Assembly (NCBI GenBank): GCA_002869185.1
Contig: PKTN01000005.1
Span: 186,001-250,000, forward strand
Reading direction: 5' to 3'
Length of the DNA: 64,000 bases
Origin: Denitrovibrio sp.
GTDB taxonomy: Bacteria; Chrysiogenota; Deferribacteres; Deferribacterales; Geovibrionaceae
Below the pieces are notes generated by a model. The model worked only from the letters and a program-made list of their open reading frames with translations, ran no database searches and was not told the DNA's origin. The translations under genes and the position numbers were made by a program. Shown here one piece after another: positions 53,201 to 62,559 of the stretch. The number at the start of each line of letters is the position of its first letter. The first letter of the stretch is position 1.

Positions 53201-54658
53201 ATGAAAACCTTTTTTATTATTACAATATCCGCACTTATATCAGCTTGTTTTCTTACACTTGCCTCTCCAGGATATAACCTGTGGTTCCTTGCTTATTTCG
53301 CTCTGATACCAATGCTAGTCTCTATGTCAAAATCTGGCATGGGATTTCTCACTGGCTGGGTATTTGGATTTATATATTTCCTTATTAACCTCAGATGGGT
53401 GATCACGGCAGTCTCAGAATTTGGCAATTCACCGTTAGCAGTCGGAATACTCGTAACATGTTTATTCGCTCTATTTTTGGGGTTGTTTTGGGGGATTTTC
53501 GGCTGGTTATTTGTTCGTAAAAAGCACTCTCCACTTCTGCTTGCAGGGCTTCTTGTCGCTCTTGAGGTTGTAAAGTCGAACATCCTTTCTGGTTTCCCGA
53601 TGCTAAACCTAGCACATACTCAATATAACTTTGCTCCTGCTATACAGATAGCTGAGGTAACAGGCGAATATGGGGTATCATTAATAGTTGCATATTTCAA
53701 TGTAGCTTTGGCAGCTTTCTTCTATGACAAAAATAAGCAATCTATCATCTTTGCAATATTGCTTTCTATCACATCAATAATTTATGGTTTTTCAGTTAGT
53801 GGGCGTGACTACGCTGGGAACGATCTTAATATACGGATTATACAACCAGCATATTCCCAAGCAGAAAAATGGATACCTGATAATAAATACGACATCATGG
53901 CTCTTGTAAACGTTATGCTTCGTAACTCTGAACCTGACAAATTCGACCTAATTATCCTACCTGAGACAGTGTACCCAGCTTTTATGAATAAGAGCTTCGC
54001 TGGCTATAATATGCTACAAATATTCGGCGAAAAAGTTCCAGTGATTGCTGGTGGAATAAGATACTACGACAAAGATGGTAAAAGAACTTATCACAACAGT
54101 GTTTTCATGTTTGACAAGGAGCAGGTGAGTATATATGACAAACGCCACCTTGTACCTTTTGGCGAATACTTCCCATTTAAGACTTTATTAAAACCTATAG
54201 ATTATTACTTTTTCAAAGATGCAGAAGATTTTACACCTGGAGCAGAACCATCCCTTTTTGTTAAAGAGAAGTATAGTGCCGCTCCAATGGTATGTTACGA
54301 AAGCATGTACAGCGACCAGATAAGAGAGCAAGTCACTCTCGGTGCTGATATACTAACTGTTGTCACAAACGATAGCTGGTTCGGAAAAACAAAAGGACCT
54401 TATCAACATTTAGCCACCGATGTACTGCGTGCTGTCGAATTTAGGAAACCTGTTATCAGAGCTGCACAATCGGGGATATCTGCTTGCATCCAATCTGACG
54501 GTAAAATCTCTGATAGCCTCCCATCTGGGGAAAAGGGGTATCTAGACTGCAAGGTCACAACCCATAAAGGGCTAACTATTTTTGCTATCGGTGGTTACGG
54601 TTGGCTTGCCGTGTTCCTGTTCACTACTTGGTTCATTAGTCGCAGAAAACAACAATAG
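53201..54658 (+). CDS. lnt: Apolipoprotein N-acyltransferase
   Basis: 485-residue inner-membrane enzyme that adds the third acyl chain to lipoproteins such as the OppA here. N-terminal membrane helices (1-200) are followed by a nitrilase-like periplasmic domain with the Glu-Lys-Cys triad in LILPETVYP, KRHLVPFGEY and MVCYESMYS. TNDSWFGKTKGPYQHL and the AAQSGIS loop are conserved. It ends in a last membrane helix. The gene follows feoA by 38 bases, with no tight coupling. Confidence 0.95.
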   Translation: MKTFFIITISALISACFLTLASPGYNLWFLAYFALIPMLVSMSKSGMGFLTGWVFGFIYFLINLRWVITAVSEFGNSPLAVGILVTCLFALFLGLFWGIFGWLFVRKKHSPLLLAGLLVALEVVKSNILSGFPMLNLAHTQYNFAPAIQIAEVTGEYGVSLIVAYFNVALAAFFYDKNKQSIIFAILLSITSIIYGFSVSGRDYAGNDLNIRIIQPAYSQAEKWIPDNKYDIMALVNVMLRNSEPDKFDLIILPETVYPAFMNKSFAGYNMLQIFGEKVPVIAGGIRYYDKDGKRTYHNSVFMFDKEQVSIYDKRHLVPFGEYFPFKTLLKPIDYYFFKDAEDFTPGAEPSLFVKEKYSAAPMVCYESMYSDQIREQVTLGADILTVVTNDSWFGKTKGPYQHLATDVLRAVEFRKPVIRAAQSGISACIQSDGKISDSLPSGEKGYLDCKVTTHKGLTIFAIGGYGWLAVFLFTTWFISRRKQQ

Positions 54659-54736
54659 CTAATATTCCTATTGAATAATTCTGCAATTACATATATTTAA
54701 GTAAGATGTTCCAATTGTAAGATTTCGGAGGTTACC

Positions 54737-54946
54737 ATGTTTGGTCTTGGATCACAGGAAATCATAATTATTCTTCTAATTGCTGTAGTACTCTTTGGTG
54801 CTAAGAAGCTCCCACAGATCGGTGAAGGTATGGGAAAAGCAATAAAAAACTTCAAAAAGGCTGCTACTGAAGCTGAGCAAGCTGTTGATATCACGCCTGA
54901 AGAAGATAAAAAGAAGATATCTGAGAGTGACGACAAAGAGTCGTAA
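54737..54946 (+). CDS. tatA: Sec-independent translocase protein TatA/TatE
   Basis: 69 residues. MFGLGSQEIIIILLIAVVLFGAKKLPQIGEG is the standard TatA start: short periplasmic end, one membrane helix, then the FGxxKLP hinge. An amphipathic helix (GKAIKNFKKAATEAE) and acidic tail follow. GGAGG ribosome site seven bases before the ATG. tatC is not in the window. Confidence 0.95.
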   Translation: MFGLGSQEIIIILLIAVVLFGAKKLPQIGEGMGKAIKNFKKAATEAEQAVDITPEEDKKKISESDDKES

Positions 54947-54951
54947 GCCTT

Positions 54952-55641
54952 ATGTCAAAATGCAAAGGTAGTGCTTTGCGCTCTTTTATTTACGAACTAA
55001 ACCCGGCTATAAAGCTTATACTATTTTTGGTTGTCATGCAGATGACAGCTATTTCTAGCAGTCTAGCTTCATTCGTCTTTTTTTCGGTTGTCTTCTTACT
55101 TCTTGCCTATAACGCTAACCTAACATTAGGAGCGATAACGAATAGGCTTAAACCATTTGCACTTATCATTTTATTCACTTTTCTAATCAACCTTATATTC
55201 GGAAGTGGACTTTATCTTTCACTCAGCCTTGCTTACAAGTTTTTGCTTATTATCCTTTTTTCTTTACTACTCACAATAACCACAGACCCACAAATACTCG
55301 CATCTGTCATCCTTTCCCCTTTCAAGGGTAGGCATGCTAGCAATTTGAGAGTCGTTTTGATGGTCGCAATAGAATTCATCCCAGTCCTTATCGACGAGGT
55401 TAAATCTATCGCCAAAAGTCTTTCTGAAATGCCTGAGTATCTAACAAAAAAATATAAAATCCTCTTTAAACCTGACCTCTATTTAGTGCCTCTCATAAAC
55501 GGAATTATTAGTAAATCTGAAGATGTCGCTAAAAAGGTTGAAGCTGGAGAATATACTCCCCATGCCATAAGTAAACCACAAACTTGGGAGATTCTGCTTG
55601 CTTTTACTAGCATCGTTCTCGCGGTGAAATATGCTCTATAA
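54952..55641 (+). CDS. EcfT/CbiQ-like membrane protein with degenerate coupling motifs
   Basis: 229 residues with about five membrane segments in the first 130 (LILFLVVMQMTAISSSLASFVFF and later). The C-terminal cytoplasmic part resembles EcfT/CbiQ, the scaffold of energy-coupling-factor vitamin transporters. The two Ala-Arg-Gly motifs that grip the ATPases are not recognisable: the first region reads KSLSEMPEYLTKKYK and the second KKVEAGEYTPHA. No EcfA or S component is nearby. It starts five bases after tatA and overlaps truA by 11. It may no longer drive a transporter. Confidence 0.65.
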   Translation: MSKCKGSALRSFIYELNPAIKLILFLVVMQMTAISSSLASFVFFSVVFLLLAYNANLTLGAITNRLKPFALIILFTFLINLIFGSGLYLSLSLAYKFLLIILFSLLLTITTDPQILASVILSPFKGRHASNLRVVLMVAIEFIPVLIDEVKSIAKSLSEMPEYLTKKYKILFKPDLYLVPLINGIISKSEDVAKKVEAGEYTPHAISKPQTWEILLAFTSIVLAVKYAL

Positions 55642-56368
55642 CAAAAAGATAACCATACAATATTTAGGAACAAAATTTGCAGGTTGGCAAATACAAGCAA
55701 AGGGGCGCACCGTACAAGAAGAGATACAGAAAGCGCTCACAAAAATGTATAAAACTAAAATTAATATAATAGGATCCGGAAGGACAGACTCAGGTGTACA
55801 TGCCCTCGGACAAACAGCTAGCTACCGTACTGAGATATTTCTTCCTGCTGATGCCGTACACAAAGGGCTTAATAGTATACTGCCAAATGACATCTCTATC
55901 ATATCAGTAGAGGATGTCCCTGAAGACTTTCACGCCCAGATCAGTGCAAAGAGTAAGACATACCAGTTTAGAATTTACGCCTCAAGAGACAGGTCAGCCA
56001 TGCACGCTGATCGTACTTGGTGGGTAAAGGCTAATCTTGACTACAAAGATATCGAGCGTTACCTAAAGGTCTTCGAAGGTGAACACGATTTCTCATCATT
56101 CTGCGTACAAACTAGCCTAAAGGATAACAATATACGCACGATAAATAGCACAAAATGCTTTATGGAAGGCGACATTATATGTGTTGAGATAAATGGAAAT
56201 GGATTTATACATAATATGGTGAGGATTATTGTTGGGACAATAGTTGACGCAATAAAAAAGGGATATAGTGTCGAGCACTTAACAAATGTACTCAACGCAA
56301 AAGATAGAAATGAAGCAGGCCCCACAGCTCACGCCATGGGACTCTACCTAAAGGAAGTCTTTTATTAA
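55631..56368 (+). CDS. truA: tRNA pseudouridine(38-40) synthase TruA
   Basis: Converts uridines 38-40 of the tRNA anticodon arm. It has 245 residues. The catalytic Asp lies in GSGRTDSGVHALGQ; AGWQIQ, KSKTYQFRIY, HDFSSFC and GNGFIHNMVRIIVGT are family blocks, and AGPTAHAMGLYL near the end. Its ATG overlaps the EcfT-like stop region. Confidence 0.96.
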   Translation: MLYNKKITIQYLGTKFAGWQIQAKGRTVQEEIQKALTKMYKTKINIIGSGRTDSGVHALGQTASYRTEIFLPADAVHKGLNSILPNDISIISVEDVPEDFHAQISAKSKTYQFRIYASRDRSAMHADRTWWVKANLDYKDIERYLKVFEGEHDFSSFCVQTSLKDNNIRTINSTKCFMEGDIICVEINGNGFIHNMVRIIVGTIVDAIKKGYSVEHLTNVLNAKDRNEAGPTAHAMGLYLKEVFY

Positions 56369-56602
56369 TTAGCCTTCACAAGGCTTGATAAAAATCGTAG
56401 TTTCAACATGTAAGTATTTCTCATACCATGTTCCAAGCTCGGAATCATACCACTCTTTATCAGCATCAGAAAGTTGACTATGTAACTCATCATGCTCTTT
56501 CTGTAGTGCTTCAAGCTCTTCACGCTCATCTATGTTTAGTTGCTCAAAAGCATCCTTCATAGGAAGTATCTCTTTTCTAATTTCTAAAACTCTCTCTTTC
56601 AT
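56369..56602 (-). CDS. 77-residue acidic helical protein, copy A of a tandem pair
   Basis: I do not recognise a named family. It is rich in Glu, Lys and Leu and mostly helical. The C-terminal third (LSDADKEWYDSELGTWYEKYL, then ETTIFIKPCEG) is closely similar to the next gene, which is also exactly 77 residues from its likely start. The shared aromatic pattern GxWYxK and the IFIKPxxG end suggest a small surface for protein binding. It converges on truA with no gap and follows copy B by one base. No membrane segment or signal peptide. Confidence 0.75.
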   Translation of the reverse strand: MKERVLEIRKEILPMKDAFEQLNIDEREELEALQKEHDELHSQLSDADKEWYDSELGTWYEKYLHVETTIFIKPCEG

Positions 56603-56603
56603 A

Positions 56604-56837
56604 TCAGCCTCCTCTCGGTTTTATGAACATCTTAGTCTCCATGTCCATAAATTTATCATACCAACCAGCGAAACCAGCATAAAGCCAGTTTTTTTCATCT
56701 TCACTCAGGGTTGCCTTTATCTCTTCAAAGCTAACATTAAGCCTAGATAGCTCATCCTGCTCATCAGGTGTAAGTTCATCACAAACATCTGCGAGATAAA
56801 CTTTTCTTTTAAGTTGTTTTAGTGCCTCTTCTTTCAT
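56604..56837 (-). CDS. 77-residue acidic helical protein, copy B of a tandem pair
   Basis: From the ATG at 56837 (AGAGG site upstream) the gene is 77 residues, equal to copy A; an in-frame extension to 56891 is basic and hydrophobic and looks spurious. Shared with A are LTPDEQDEL (A: LNIDEREEL), LSEDEKNW, GWYDKFM and METKMFIKPRGG. Between a third and a half of positions match by eye, so the duplication is old. The pair is probably cotranscribed. The function is unknown. Confidence 0.75.
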   Translation of the reverse strand: MKEEALKQLKRKVYLADVCDELTPDEQDELSRLNVSFEEIKATLSEDEKNWLYAGFAGWYDKFMDMETKMFIKPRGG

Positions 56838-56925
56838 AAACAACCTCTGCCTCTTAAATAAGAGTATAATTATCCTATTAATAATTGTCAAGTACGCATA
56901 AGGATAATTTTTATCTTCTTAAGCA

Positions 56926-58386
56926 TTATACTTTGATAACTTTATTCCGCCCAGACTCTTTCGCCTTATAAAGAGCTGCGTCAGCGTCCAGAAGCATTTG
57001 CTCGACAGGCTTGCCTGATTCTGATGAAGTAACCCCTATGGAGCAGGTCAACTGTGTGACAAAAGGAAATTTGTATTCTGAAACAGTCTGACTAAAATTA
57101 GTTGCCAAACTGTATGCATTATCTAATGATGTATTGGGACAAACTATTATAAACTCTTCACCACCCAATCTGGCAGAATAGTCTGTCTCACGGATATTGC
57201 TCTCTAAGACCTCAGCAAACTTTACTAAAACCTCGTCACCCGCCTGATGACCATAAGTATCATTAACTCGTTTAAAAAAATCTAGATCTATGACTAATAC
57301 TGAGTAATGAACTTTGTATCTGGAAAAGAGCTGTTCCTCTCTCTTTAGAATACTGTTAACGCTTCTTCTATTCATAAGCCCTGTCAGGTCATCTGTGTTC
57401 GCAAGTTTCTCTACTTCTTTTTTATGTGTGACATCTTCACAAACAAGAGTCGCTGTTCTGTCCTCTTCAAGGCTCACTTTACAGCTAAGCCAATACTCCT
57501 CTCCGAAGCTAGTCTCCCCTCTTGCTAGAAAACAAAACGGCTTATCTATCTCTCCCATGCTTATCACAGATATTGTATCACCATCAGGTATTACTGCTAT
57601 CTTGTCTATTTGGCACCAAATCAATTCTTCTTTTGAAAACCCTGTAAGGTCAGTGACTGCAGTTGTGACATGAGTAATTTGACCATGTTTATTTAACTTT
57701 ACTATCGCCACATTTTCATCGACTATTTGATGGTAACTTTTGAATTCATTCAGGATGCCAACAATCTTTGCGTTGAGTCTTTCTATAGATAGTTCAAAAA
57801 AGTTTCTCTTCTCTGTAGTAACGTCATCAGATAATCTTAATGCTCTCTCAGTTTGAGAGTGTAAAGGGATTAGGATAAAATTATAGACAACGAATGTAAC
57901 TAGAAAAAACGTAATAATTGATTCCATAATAAAAAGATACAAGAGAAGCCGCTCAGAGTTATATACGCTCTTATCAAAATTTACAGAACTAACCTCTATG
58001 TAGACAGAACCGATAGTCTTATTATTTGCAATTATGTTTTTTTCACCATTTATAGTAAGAACACCAATGCTGTATTGATTTTCTTTATCGTATACAACCT
58101 CATCTAGGATAGAATCCTTCACTTTTATTTTTTTTATAAATGAATTTGACAGAAACTGATCGCAAATCACTTTTATCTTATCACTATGCAGATTCCAAAG
58201 TGGTGCAGCAAGACTAGCCGCAAGCATATTAAGCATTTGGTCTTGGTTTATCTCCATACTAGTTTCTATTTCATATTCATGCGAATTGACCGCAAAATAC
58301 CACGTAGCAGTTATAGGGATTGCAATAGCAAGAAATACAGAAAGTATCAGTGTAAGCGTTAGCCTATTATTTGTTTTAGAATTCAT
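56926..58386 (-). CDS. Membrane-bound diguanylate cyclase (PAS-GGDEF)
   Basis: 486 residues. Membrane helices near 10-32 and 155-180 flank a periplasmic sensor of about 120 residues. A PAS-like domain follows (VAIVKLNKHGQITHVTTAVTDLTGFSKEEL, near 225-320). The GGDEF domain (about 330-486) has the active site RLGGEEF, with an RETD inhibitory I-site five residues before it, so it should make c-di-GMP with product feedback. Its start overlaps the end of the substrate-binding gene by 11 bases. Confidence 0.93.
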   Translation of the reverse strand: MNSKTNNRLTLTLILSVFLAIAIPITATWYFAVNSHEYEIETSMEINQDQMLNMLAASLAAPLWNLHSDKIKVICDQFLSNSFIKKIKVKDSILDEVVYDKENQYSIGVLTINGEKNIIANNKTIGSVYIEVSSVNFDKSVYNSERLLLYLFIMESIITFFLVTFVVYNFILIPLHSQTERALRLSDDVTTEKRNFFELSIERLNAKIVGILNEFKSYHQIVDENVAIVKLNKHGQITHVTTAVTDLTGFSKEELIWCQIDKIAVIPDGDTISVISMGEIDKPFCFLARGETSFGEEYWLSCKVSLEEDRTATLVCEDVTHKKEVEKLANTDDLTGLMNRRSVNSILKREEQLFSRYKVHYSVLVIDLDFFKRVNDTYGHQAGDEVLVKFAEVLESNIRETDYSARLGGEEFIIVCPNTSLDNAYSLATNFSQTVSEYKFPFVTQLTCSIGVTSSESGKPVEQMLLDADAALYKAKESGRNKVIKV

Positions 58387-59149
58387 TTATATGATATTTT
58401 ATCTCAAAGTCTTTCTCTGCGCCTTCCATCCCAGTTTTAATAAGCTTTTGCAAAAGTCCTTCTTCTTTTATACTATCTAGTGCATCTTGCCAAAGCTTAA
58501 TTATATCGTCTGGAGTATCTTTCGAGAAGGCGATAAACAGTGTCCCAACACCTGCTTGCACCTTCGTTTGCTCAAACACATCAGCATTCAGTCCATATTT
58601 CTTCGCACGTACAGGGATATTGTATGGGGAAGCAATTATCAACTCAATACGTTTGAAATAAAGTCCTCTGTAGTAAGCTTCTGTGTTCTCCAAAGGGACT
58701 ATACTCTTATAACCTTCTTTAGTAAAATTTAAGTGTATATTTGAGTTTTCTCTCACACCAACTATGAAATTATTCTTTATATCTTCTCTGTCGAGTGGTG
58801 TTCTTTTAACATCTTTATTTTTAAAGAAATAACCTTTTCTAGAGAGGATAGGTCCTACCCATTTAAAATCAGGCGTCCTTATATCTGTTTTAGCCATACT
58901 AAAGAGTATTTTATTTGACTCTGTTTTTACTGATTTGTAAGCTCTATTCCAAGAGTACAATTTCACCTCATTTTGCCAGCCTATTTTTTTCTGTATTTCT
59001 TTAACAACATTAAAGACTGCACCCCTTGGTTTACCATCTTTAAAATAGTTAAATGGAGGGTAATTCTCTGTCATTATTTCATAATCTGATGAAGCGTAAG
59101 CAGACAAAGAGATCACTAGAAGCAGAAGAACAAGGATTTGTTTTTGCAT
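58376..59149 (-). CDS. Periplasmic solute-binding protein (SBP family 3)
   Basis: 257 residues from the ATG at 59149. A signal peptide (ILVLLLLVISLSAYAS) is followed by YEIMTENYPPFNYFKDGKPRGAVFNVV, the SBP_bac_3 start for amino-acid-type ligands, and VGVRENSNIHLNF, then a C-terminal helix LWQDALDSIKEEGLL. No permease or ATPase is adjacent. Because its 3' end overlaps a sensory diguanylate cyclase, it likely presents a solute to that sensor rather than to a transporter. Confidence 0.85.
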   Translation of the reverse strand: MQKQILVLLLLVISLSAYASSDYEIMTENYPPFNYFKDGKPRGAVFNVVKEIQKKIGWQNEVKLYSWNRAYKSVKTESNKILFSMAKTDIRTPDFKWVGPILSRKGYFFKNKDVKRTPLDREDIKNNFIVGVRENSNIHLNFTKEGYKSIVPLENTEAYYRGLYFKRIELIIASPYNIPVRAKKYGLNADVFEQTKVQAGVGTLFIAFSKDTPDDIIKLWQDALDSIKEEGLLQKLIKTGMEGAEKDFEIKYHINEF

Positions 59150-59351
59150 AACAGCACCGTAAAACATCGTATTATTTTATTCATTATAGCACTCAGCATC
59201 TTAAATAGTAAATGTATTTCGCCAGTAATTTAATTAAGTCAAGCAACTATTAATCTGCAAATAGAATGATTAATACGACAGTAAACCTTTTCTTAAAAAA
59301 CAATAACTCTAATTCTTGCCAGACAGGGATTTCTTTGATATCTTATCCGAC

Positions 59352-60422
59352 ATGAAAGAACTTGATAAACACCGTATAAATATCGATACCATCGATAAAG
59401 AGATACTAGAACTTCTTAACAAAAGAGCAAACGAAGCTATGTCTATAGGCGAGATTAAAAAAGCCCAAGGACAACCACTTTATGTTCCATCCAGAGAGAA
59501 GAAGATATTTGAGAGACTCACATCTATAAACGGGGGACCTTTCCCTAATGATGCCTTAAAGGCAGTTTATCGTGAGATCATCTCCGCATCTCTGTCACTA
59601 GAAGAGGTGCAGAAGGTCGGTTATCTCGGACCAGAAGGTACATTCACAAACCTTGCAGCAATGAAAAACTTTGGTCTTTCTGCTGAGCTTGTCCCTGTCA
59701 GAACTATCCCTGAGGTGTTCGACAATGTAGAACGTGGTCGTTTGAGCTTTGGTATTGTTCCAGTTGAAAATTCACTCGAAGGTGTTGTAAACCACACTCT
59801 TGACACATTCACCACAAGCAACCTAAAAATAAGTGGTGAGATATTCCTGGAGGTTAATCATAACCTCATGAGCAAGACTGGGAAGATGTCTGACATCCAA
59901 CGTATCTATTCACACGTTCAACCACTCGGTCAATGTCGCAAATGGCTTGCAGAGCATTGCCCTAACATCCCTCTGCAAGAAGTAGATTCCACAGCAAGAG
60001 CTGCTGAAATGGCTTCTCACGATGAATCTACCGCAGCAATTGCTAGTGAAATGGCTGCAATAAAATACTCTCTCCGCTATGTTGAAAAGAGTATCGAGGA
60101 TAGCTCTAGTAACTTCACTAGATTTCTTATAATCGGTGATTTCGAGCCACTCCCAACAGGTAACGACAAAACATCCATAGTCTTTGCCGCTGCACATAGA
60201 GCTGGTTCACTTTATGAAGTTCTATCCATTTTTGCTAAGAAACATATTAATATGACTAAAATAGAATCCCGTCCATCAAGACAAAAAGCGTGGGAATACG
60301 TCTTCTTTGCTGACTTGGACGGTCATAAAAATGACCAAGCAATTAACGAAGCTCTGGGTGAACTTGTTGAACATACAGCATTCGTTAAGGTTCTTGGTTC
60401 CTTTCCAAAGGGGGAAAAATGA
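59352..60422 (+). CDS. pheA: Bifunctional chorismate mutase / prephenate dehydratase
   Basis: 356 residues. The N-terminal AroQ-type mutase (1-85) has RINIDTIDKEILELLNKRANEA and ALKAVYREIISAS; the dehydratase (about 90-275) has GYLGPEGTFTNLAAM, VPVENSLEGVVNHTLDTF, TRFLIIG; an ACT domain (AAHRAGSLYEVLSIFAKKHINMTKIESRP) gives Phe feedback. The ATG at 59352 fits the family start but has no clear ribosome site; an in-frame TTG at 59316 is possible. First gene of pheA-hisC-aroF-tyrA-aroA; its stop overlaps the hisC start. Confidence 0.94.
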   Translation: MKELDKHRINIDTIDKEILELLNKRANEAMSIGEIKKAQGQPLYVPSREKKIFERLTSINGGPFPNDALKAVYREIISASLSLEEVQKVGYLGPEGTFTNLAAMKNFGLSAELVPVRTIPEVFDNVERGRLSFGIVPVENSLEGVVNHTLDTFTTSNLKISGEIFLEVNHNLMSKTGKMSDIQRIYSHVQPLGQCRKWLAEHCPNIPLQEVDSTARAAEMASHDESTAAIASEMAAIKYSLRYVEKSIEDSSSNFTRFLIIGDFEPLPTGNDKTSIVFAAAHRAGSLYEVLSIFAKKHINMTKIESRPSRQKAWEYVFFADLDGHKNDQAINEALGELVEHTAFVKVLGSFPKGEK

Positions 60423-61516
60423 TAGATTACGGAAAACTCGCAGGTCAAAAAATTTGTAACCTTGTCCCATATAAGCCAGGTAAGCCTGTAAAAGAGCTCG
60501 AAAGAGAGCTTGGTATATCTAACTCTGTTAAGCTTGCATCAAACGAGAACCCACTAGGTTGTTCACCGAAGGCTCTTCAAGCTATCAATGATTTCTTACC
60601 AGAAATATCAAGGTATCCTTTTGGGGATGCTTACTACCTGCGTGAAGTTGTTGCTAAGCACTACGATGTTTCAGGCGAAAAACTCCTCTTCGGTACTGGT
60701 TCAAACGAGATCATCGAACTGGCTATTAGAACATTCCTCTCAGACGATGAGCATGTTCTAAGCCCAGCTCCATCATTCTCTGTTTACGGTATAATCGCGC
60801 AAGCTGCTGGAAAATCATGCAAATGGGTTCCAGTACAAAAGAACTTTAAATTCGACTTCGACGCTCTAGCTGGTGCTATCGAAGATAAAACTAGAATGGT
60901 CTTCCTCTCTAACCCTAACAACCCTACTGGTGAATACTTCACTCAGGCAGAGCTGGAAAATTTCATGGCAAAAGTCCCAGAAGATGTCATAGTTATTATG
61001 GATGAAGCGTATGTTGAATATATTGATGCAGAGGACTTTGCTGACTCACTACCACTGTTAAAAAAATATAAGAACATTTTTATCATGAGAACATTCTCTA
61101 AGGCATACGGACTTGCTTCTGCAAGAGTGGGCTATGTTATCGCATGTGAAGAAGCTATCGACATGATTAACCGTGTACGCCAACCATTCAACACTAATAT
61201 GTTCGCACAAGTGGCAGCAAAAGCAGCGATGGAAGATCAAGAGCACCTCTCCACTGTTATCAAAATGAACAAAGATGGTAAAGAATACCTCTATTCAGAG
61301 TTCGAAAAACTTGGACTAGAATATGTTCCTACTCAGGCAAACTTCATACTTGTTAAAGTAGGCAACGGAGAGAAGGTCTTTAATGATCTACTCAAAGAGG
61401 GTGTAATCGTACGTTACCTAGGACCTGGTCTTGCAGAATGGATCAGAGTCTCTGTAGGCATAACAAAAGAGAACGAAACCTTTATAGAAAAGCTAAAGGT
61501 AGTCCTTAACAAATAA
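60419..61516 (+). CDS. hisC: Histidinol-phosphate / aromatic aminotransferase HisC
   Basis: 365-residue PLP aminotransferase. LASNENPLGCSPKAL is the substrate arm, SNPNNPTG and MDEAYVEY bind PLP, and the Schiff-base Lys is in RTFSKAYGLASARVGY. By sequence it is HisC-type. Its place between pheA and aroF suggests it serves as the aromatic aminotransferase making Phe and Tyr, as well as histidinol phosphate. Confidence 0.92.
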   Translation: MIDYGKLAGQKICNLVPYKPGKPVKELERELGISNSVKLASNENPLGCSPKALQAINDFLPEISRYPFGDAYYLREVVAKHYDVSGEKLLFGTGSNEIIELAIRTFLSDDEHVLSPAPSFSVYGIIAQAAGKSCKWVPVQKNFKFDFDALAGAIEDKTRMVFLSNPNNPTGEYFTQAELENFMAKVPEDVIVIMDEAYVEYIDAEDFADSLPLLKKYKNIFIMRTFSKAYGLASARVGYVIACEEAIDMINRVRQPFNTNMFAQVAAKAAMEDQEHLSTVIKMNKDGKEYLYSEFEKLGLEYVPTQANFILVKVGNGEKVFNDLLKEGVIVRYLGPGLAEWIRVSVGITKENETFIEKLKVVLNK

Positions 61517-61539
61517 ATGACGAAAGTCAGGATAAAACA

Positions 61540-62559
61540 ATGATTATTGTATTCAAAAACGGTACATCTCAAGAAGACATCAAAAATATGCAGGAGAGAC
61601 TCGAAAGCTACGGTTTTCAAACCTATCTCCCTGTTGGAACAGAAAAGGTTGTTATGGGGGCTATCGGAGACGAGACGGCTCTCAGGGACAAACCTCTCTC
61701 TGCTTTTCCTGGTGTTGAGAAAGTCGTTCCTATCGCAAAGCCTTATAAACTTGTGAGTAGAGACTTCAAAAAAGATGACACTATTATTGACATAAAAGGG
61801 ATTAAAATGGGTGGCGGAAACGTCGCTGTAATGGCCGGCCCTTGCTCAGTAGAAAACCGTGATATGCTTATGTATATCGCAGAAAGAGCTGCAAAGGCTG
61901 GAGCTAAAATCCTACGTGGTGGAGCTTTCAAACCAAGAACATCACCATACGCATTTCAAGGGCTAGGTGAAGAAGGCTTGAAATACCTACGTGAGGCAGC
62001 AGACGCCAATGGAATGCTCGTAATAACAGAGTTGATGGATCCTAGAGATATGGATCTCATATGTGAATACACTGATATAATACAACTAGGTGCTAGAAAC
62101 ATGCAAAATTTCAGACTTTTGCGTGACCTAGGGACTGTTAAAACACCTGTGATGCTCAAGCGTGGACTTTGTGCCACACTCAAAGAGTTCCTTATGGCTG
62201 CTGAATATGTAGCATCTGGAGGAAACGGGAATATAATCATGTGCGAAAGGGGTATAAGGACTTTCGAAACAGAGACAAGAAACACTCTAGATTTGTCTGC
62301 TGTACCTGTGCTTCAATCTCTTACTCACTTGCCTGTTGTCGCTGACCCAAGTCACGGTACAGGACGAAGAGACTGCATCCTCCCTATGTCGCAGGCTTCT
62401 GTAGCCGCTGGTGCTGACGGCATTATGGTCGAAGTACACAACTGCCCAGAGGACGCGATGAGTGATGGAGATCAGTCTATACTCCCAAATGATTTTGACA
62501 TACTTATGGACAGACTTGATATCATTGCAAATGCAATTGGAAAAACACTAAACAGATGA
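61540..62559 (+). CDS. aroF: 3-deoxy-7-phosphoheptulonate (DAHP) synthase, AroF type
   Basis: First step of the shikimate pathway from PEP and erythrose-4-phosphate. It has 339 residues. An N-terminal ferredoxin-like regulatory domain (1-75, IIVFKNGTSQEDIKNMQERLE) precedes the barrel with VAVMAGPCSVENRDM, RGGAFKPRTSPYAFQG, LGARNMQNF, LKRGLCAT and DPSHGTGRR. This is the Thermotoga/Bacillus-type enzyme, often Tyr- or Phe-inhibited through that domain. It overlaps tyrA by four bases. Confidence 0.95.
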   Translation: MIIVFKNGTSQEDIKNMQERLESYGFQTYLPVGTEKVVMGAIGDETALRDKPLSAFPGVEKVVPIAKPYKLVSRDFKKDDTIIDIKGIKMGGGNVAVMAGPCSVENRDMLMYIAERAAKAGAKILRGGAFKPRTSPYAFQGLGEEGLKYLREAADANGMLVITELMDPRDMDLICEYTDIIQLGARNMQNFRLLRDLGTVKTPVMLKRGLCATLKEFLMAAEYVASGGNGNIIMCERGIRTFETETRNTLDLSAVPVLQSLTHLPVVADPSHGTGRRDCILPMSQASVAAGADGIMVEVHNCPEDAMSDGDQSILPNDFDILMDRLDIIANAIGKTLNR

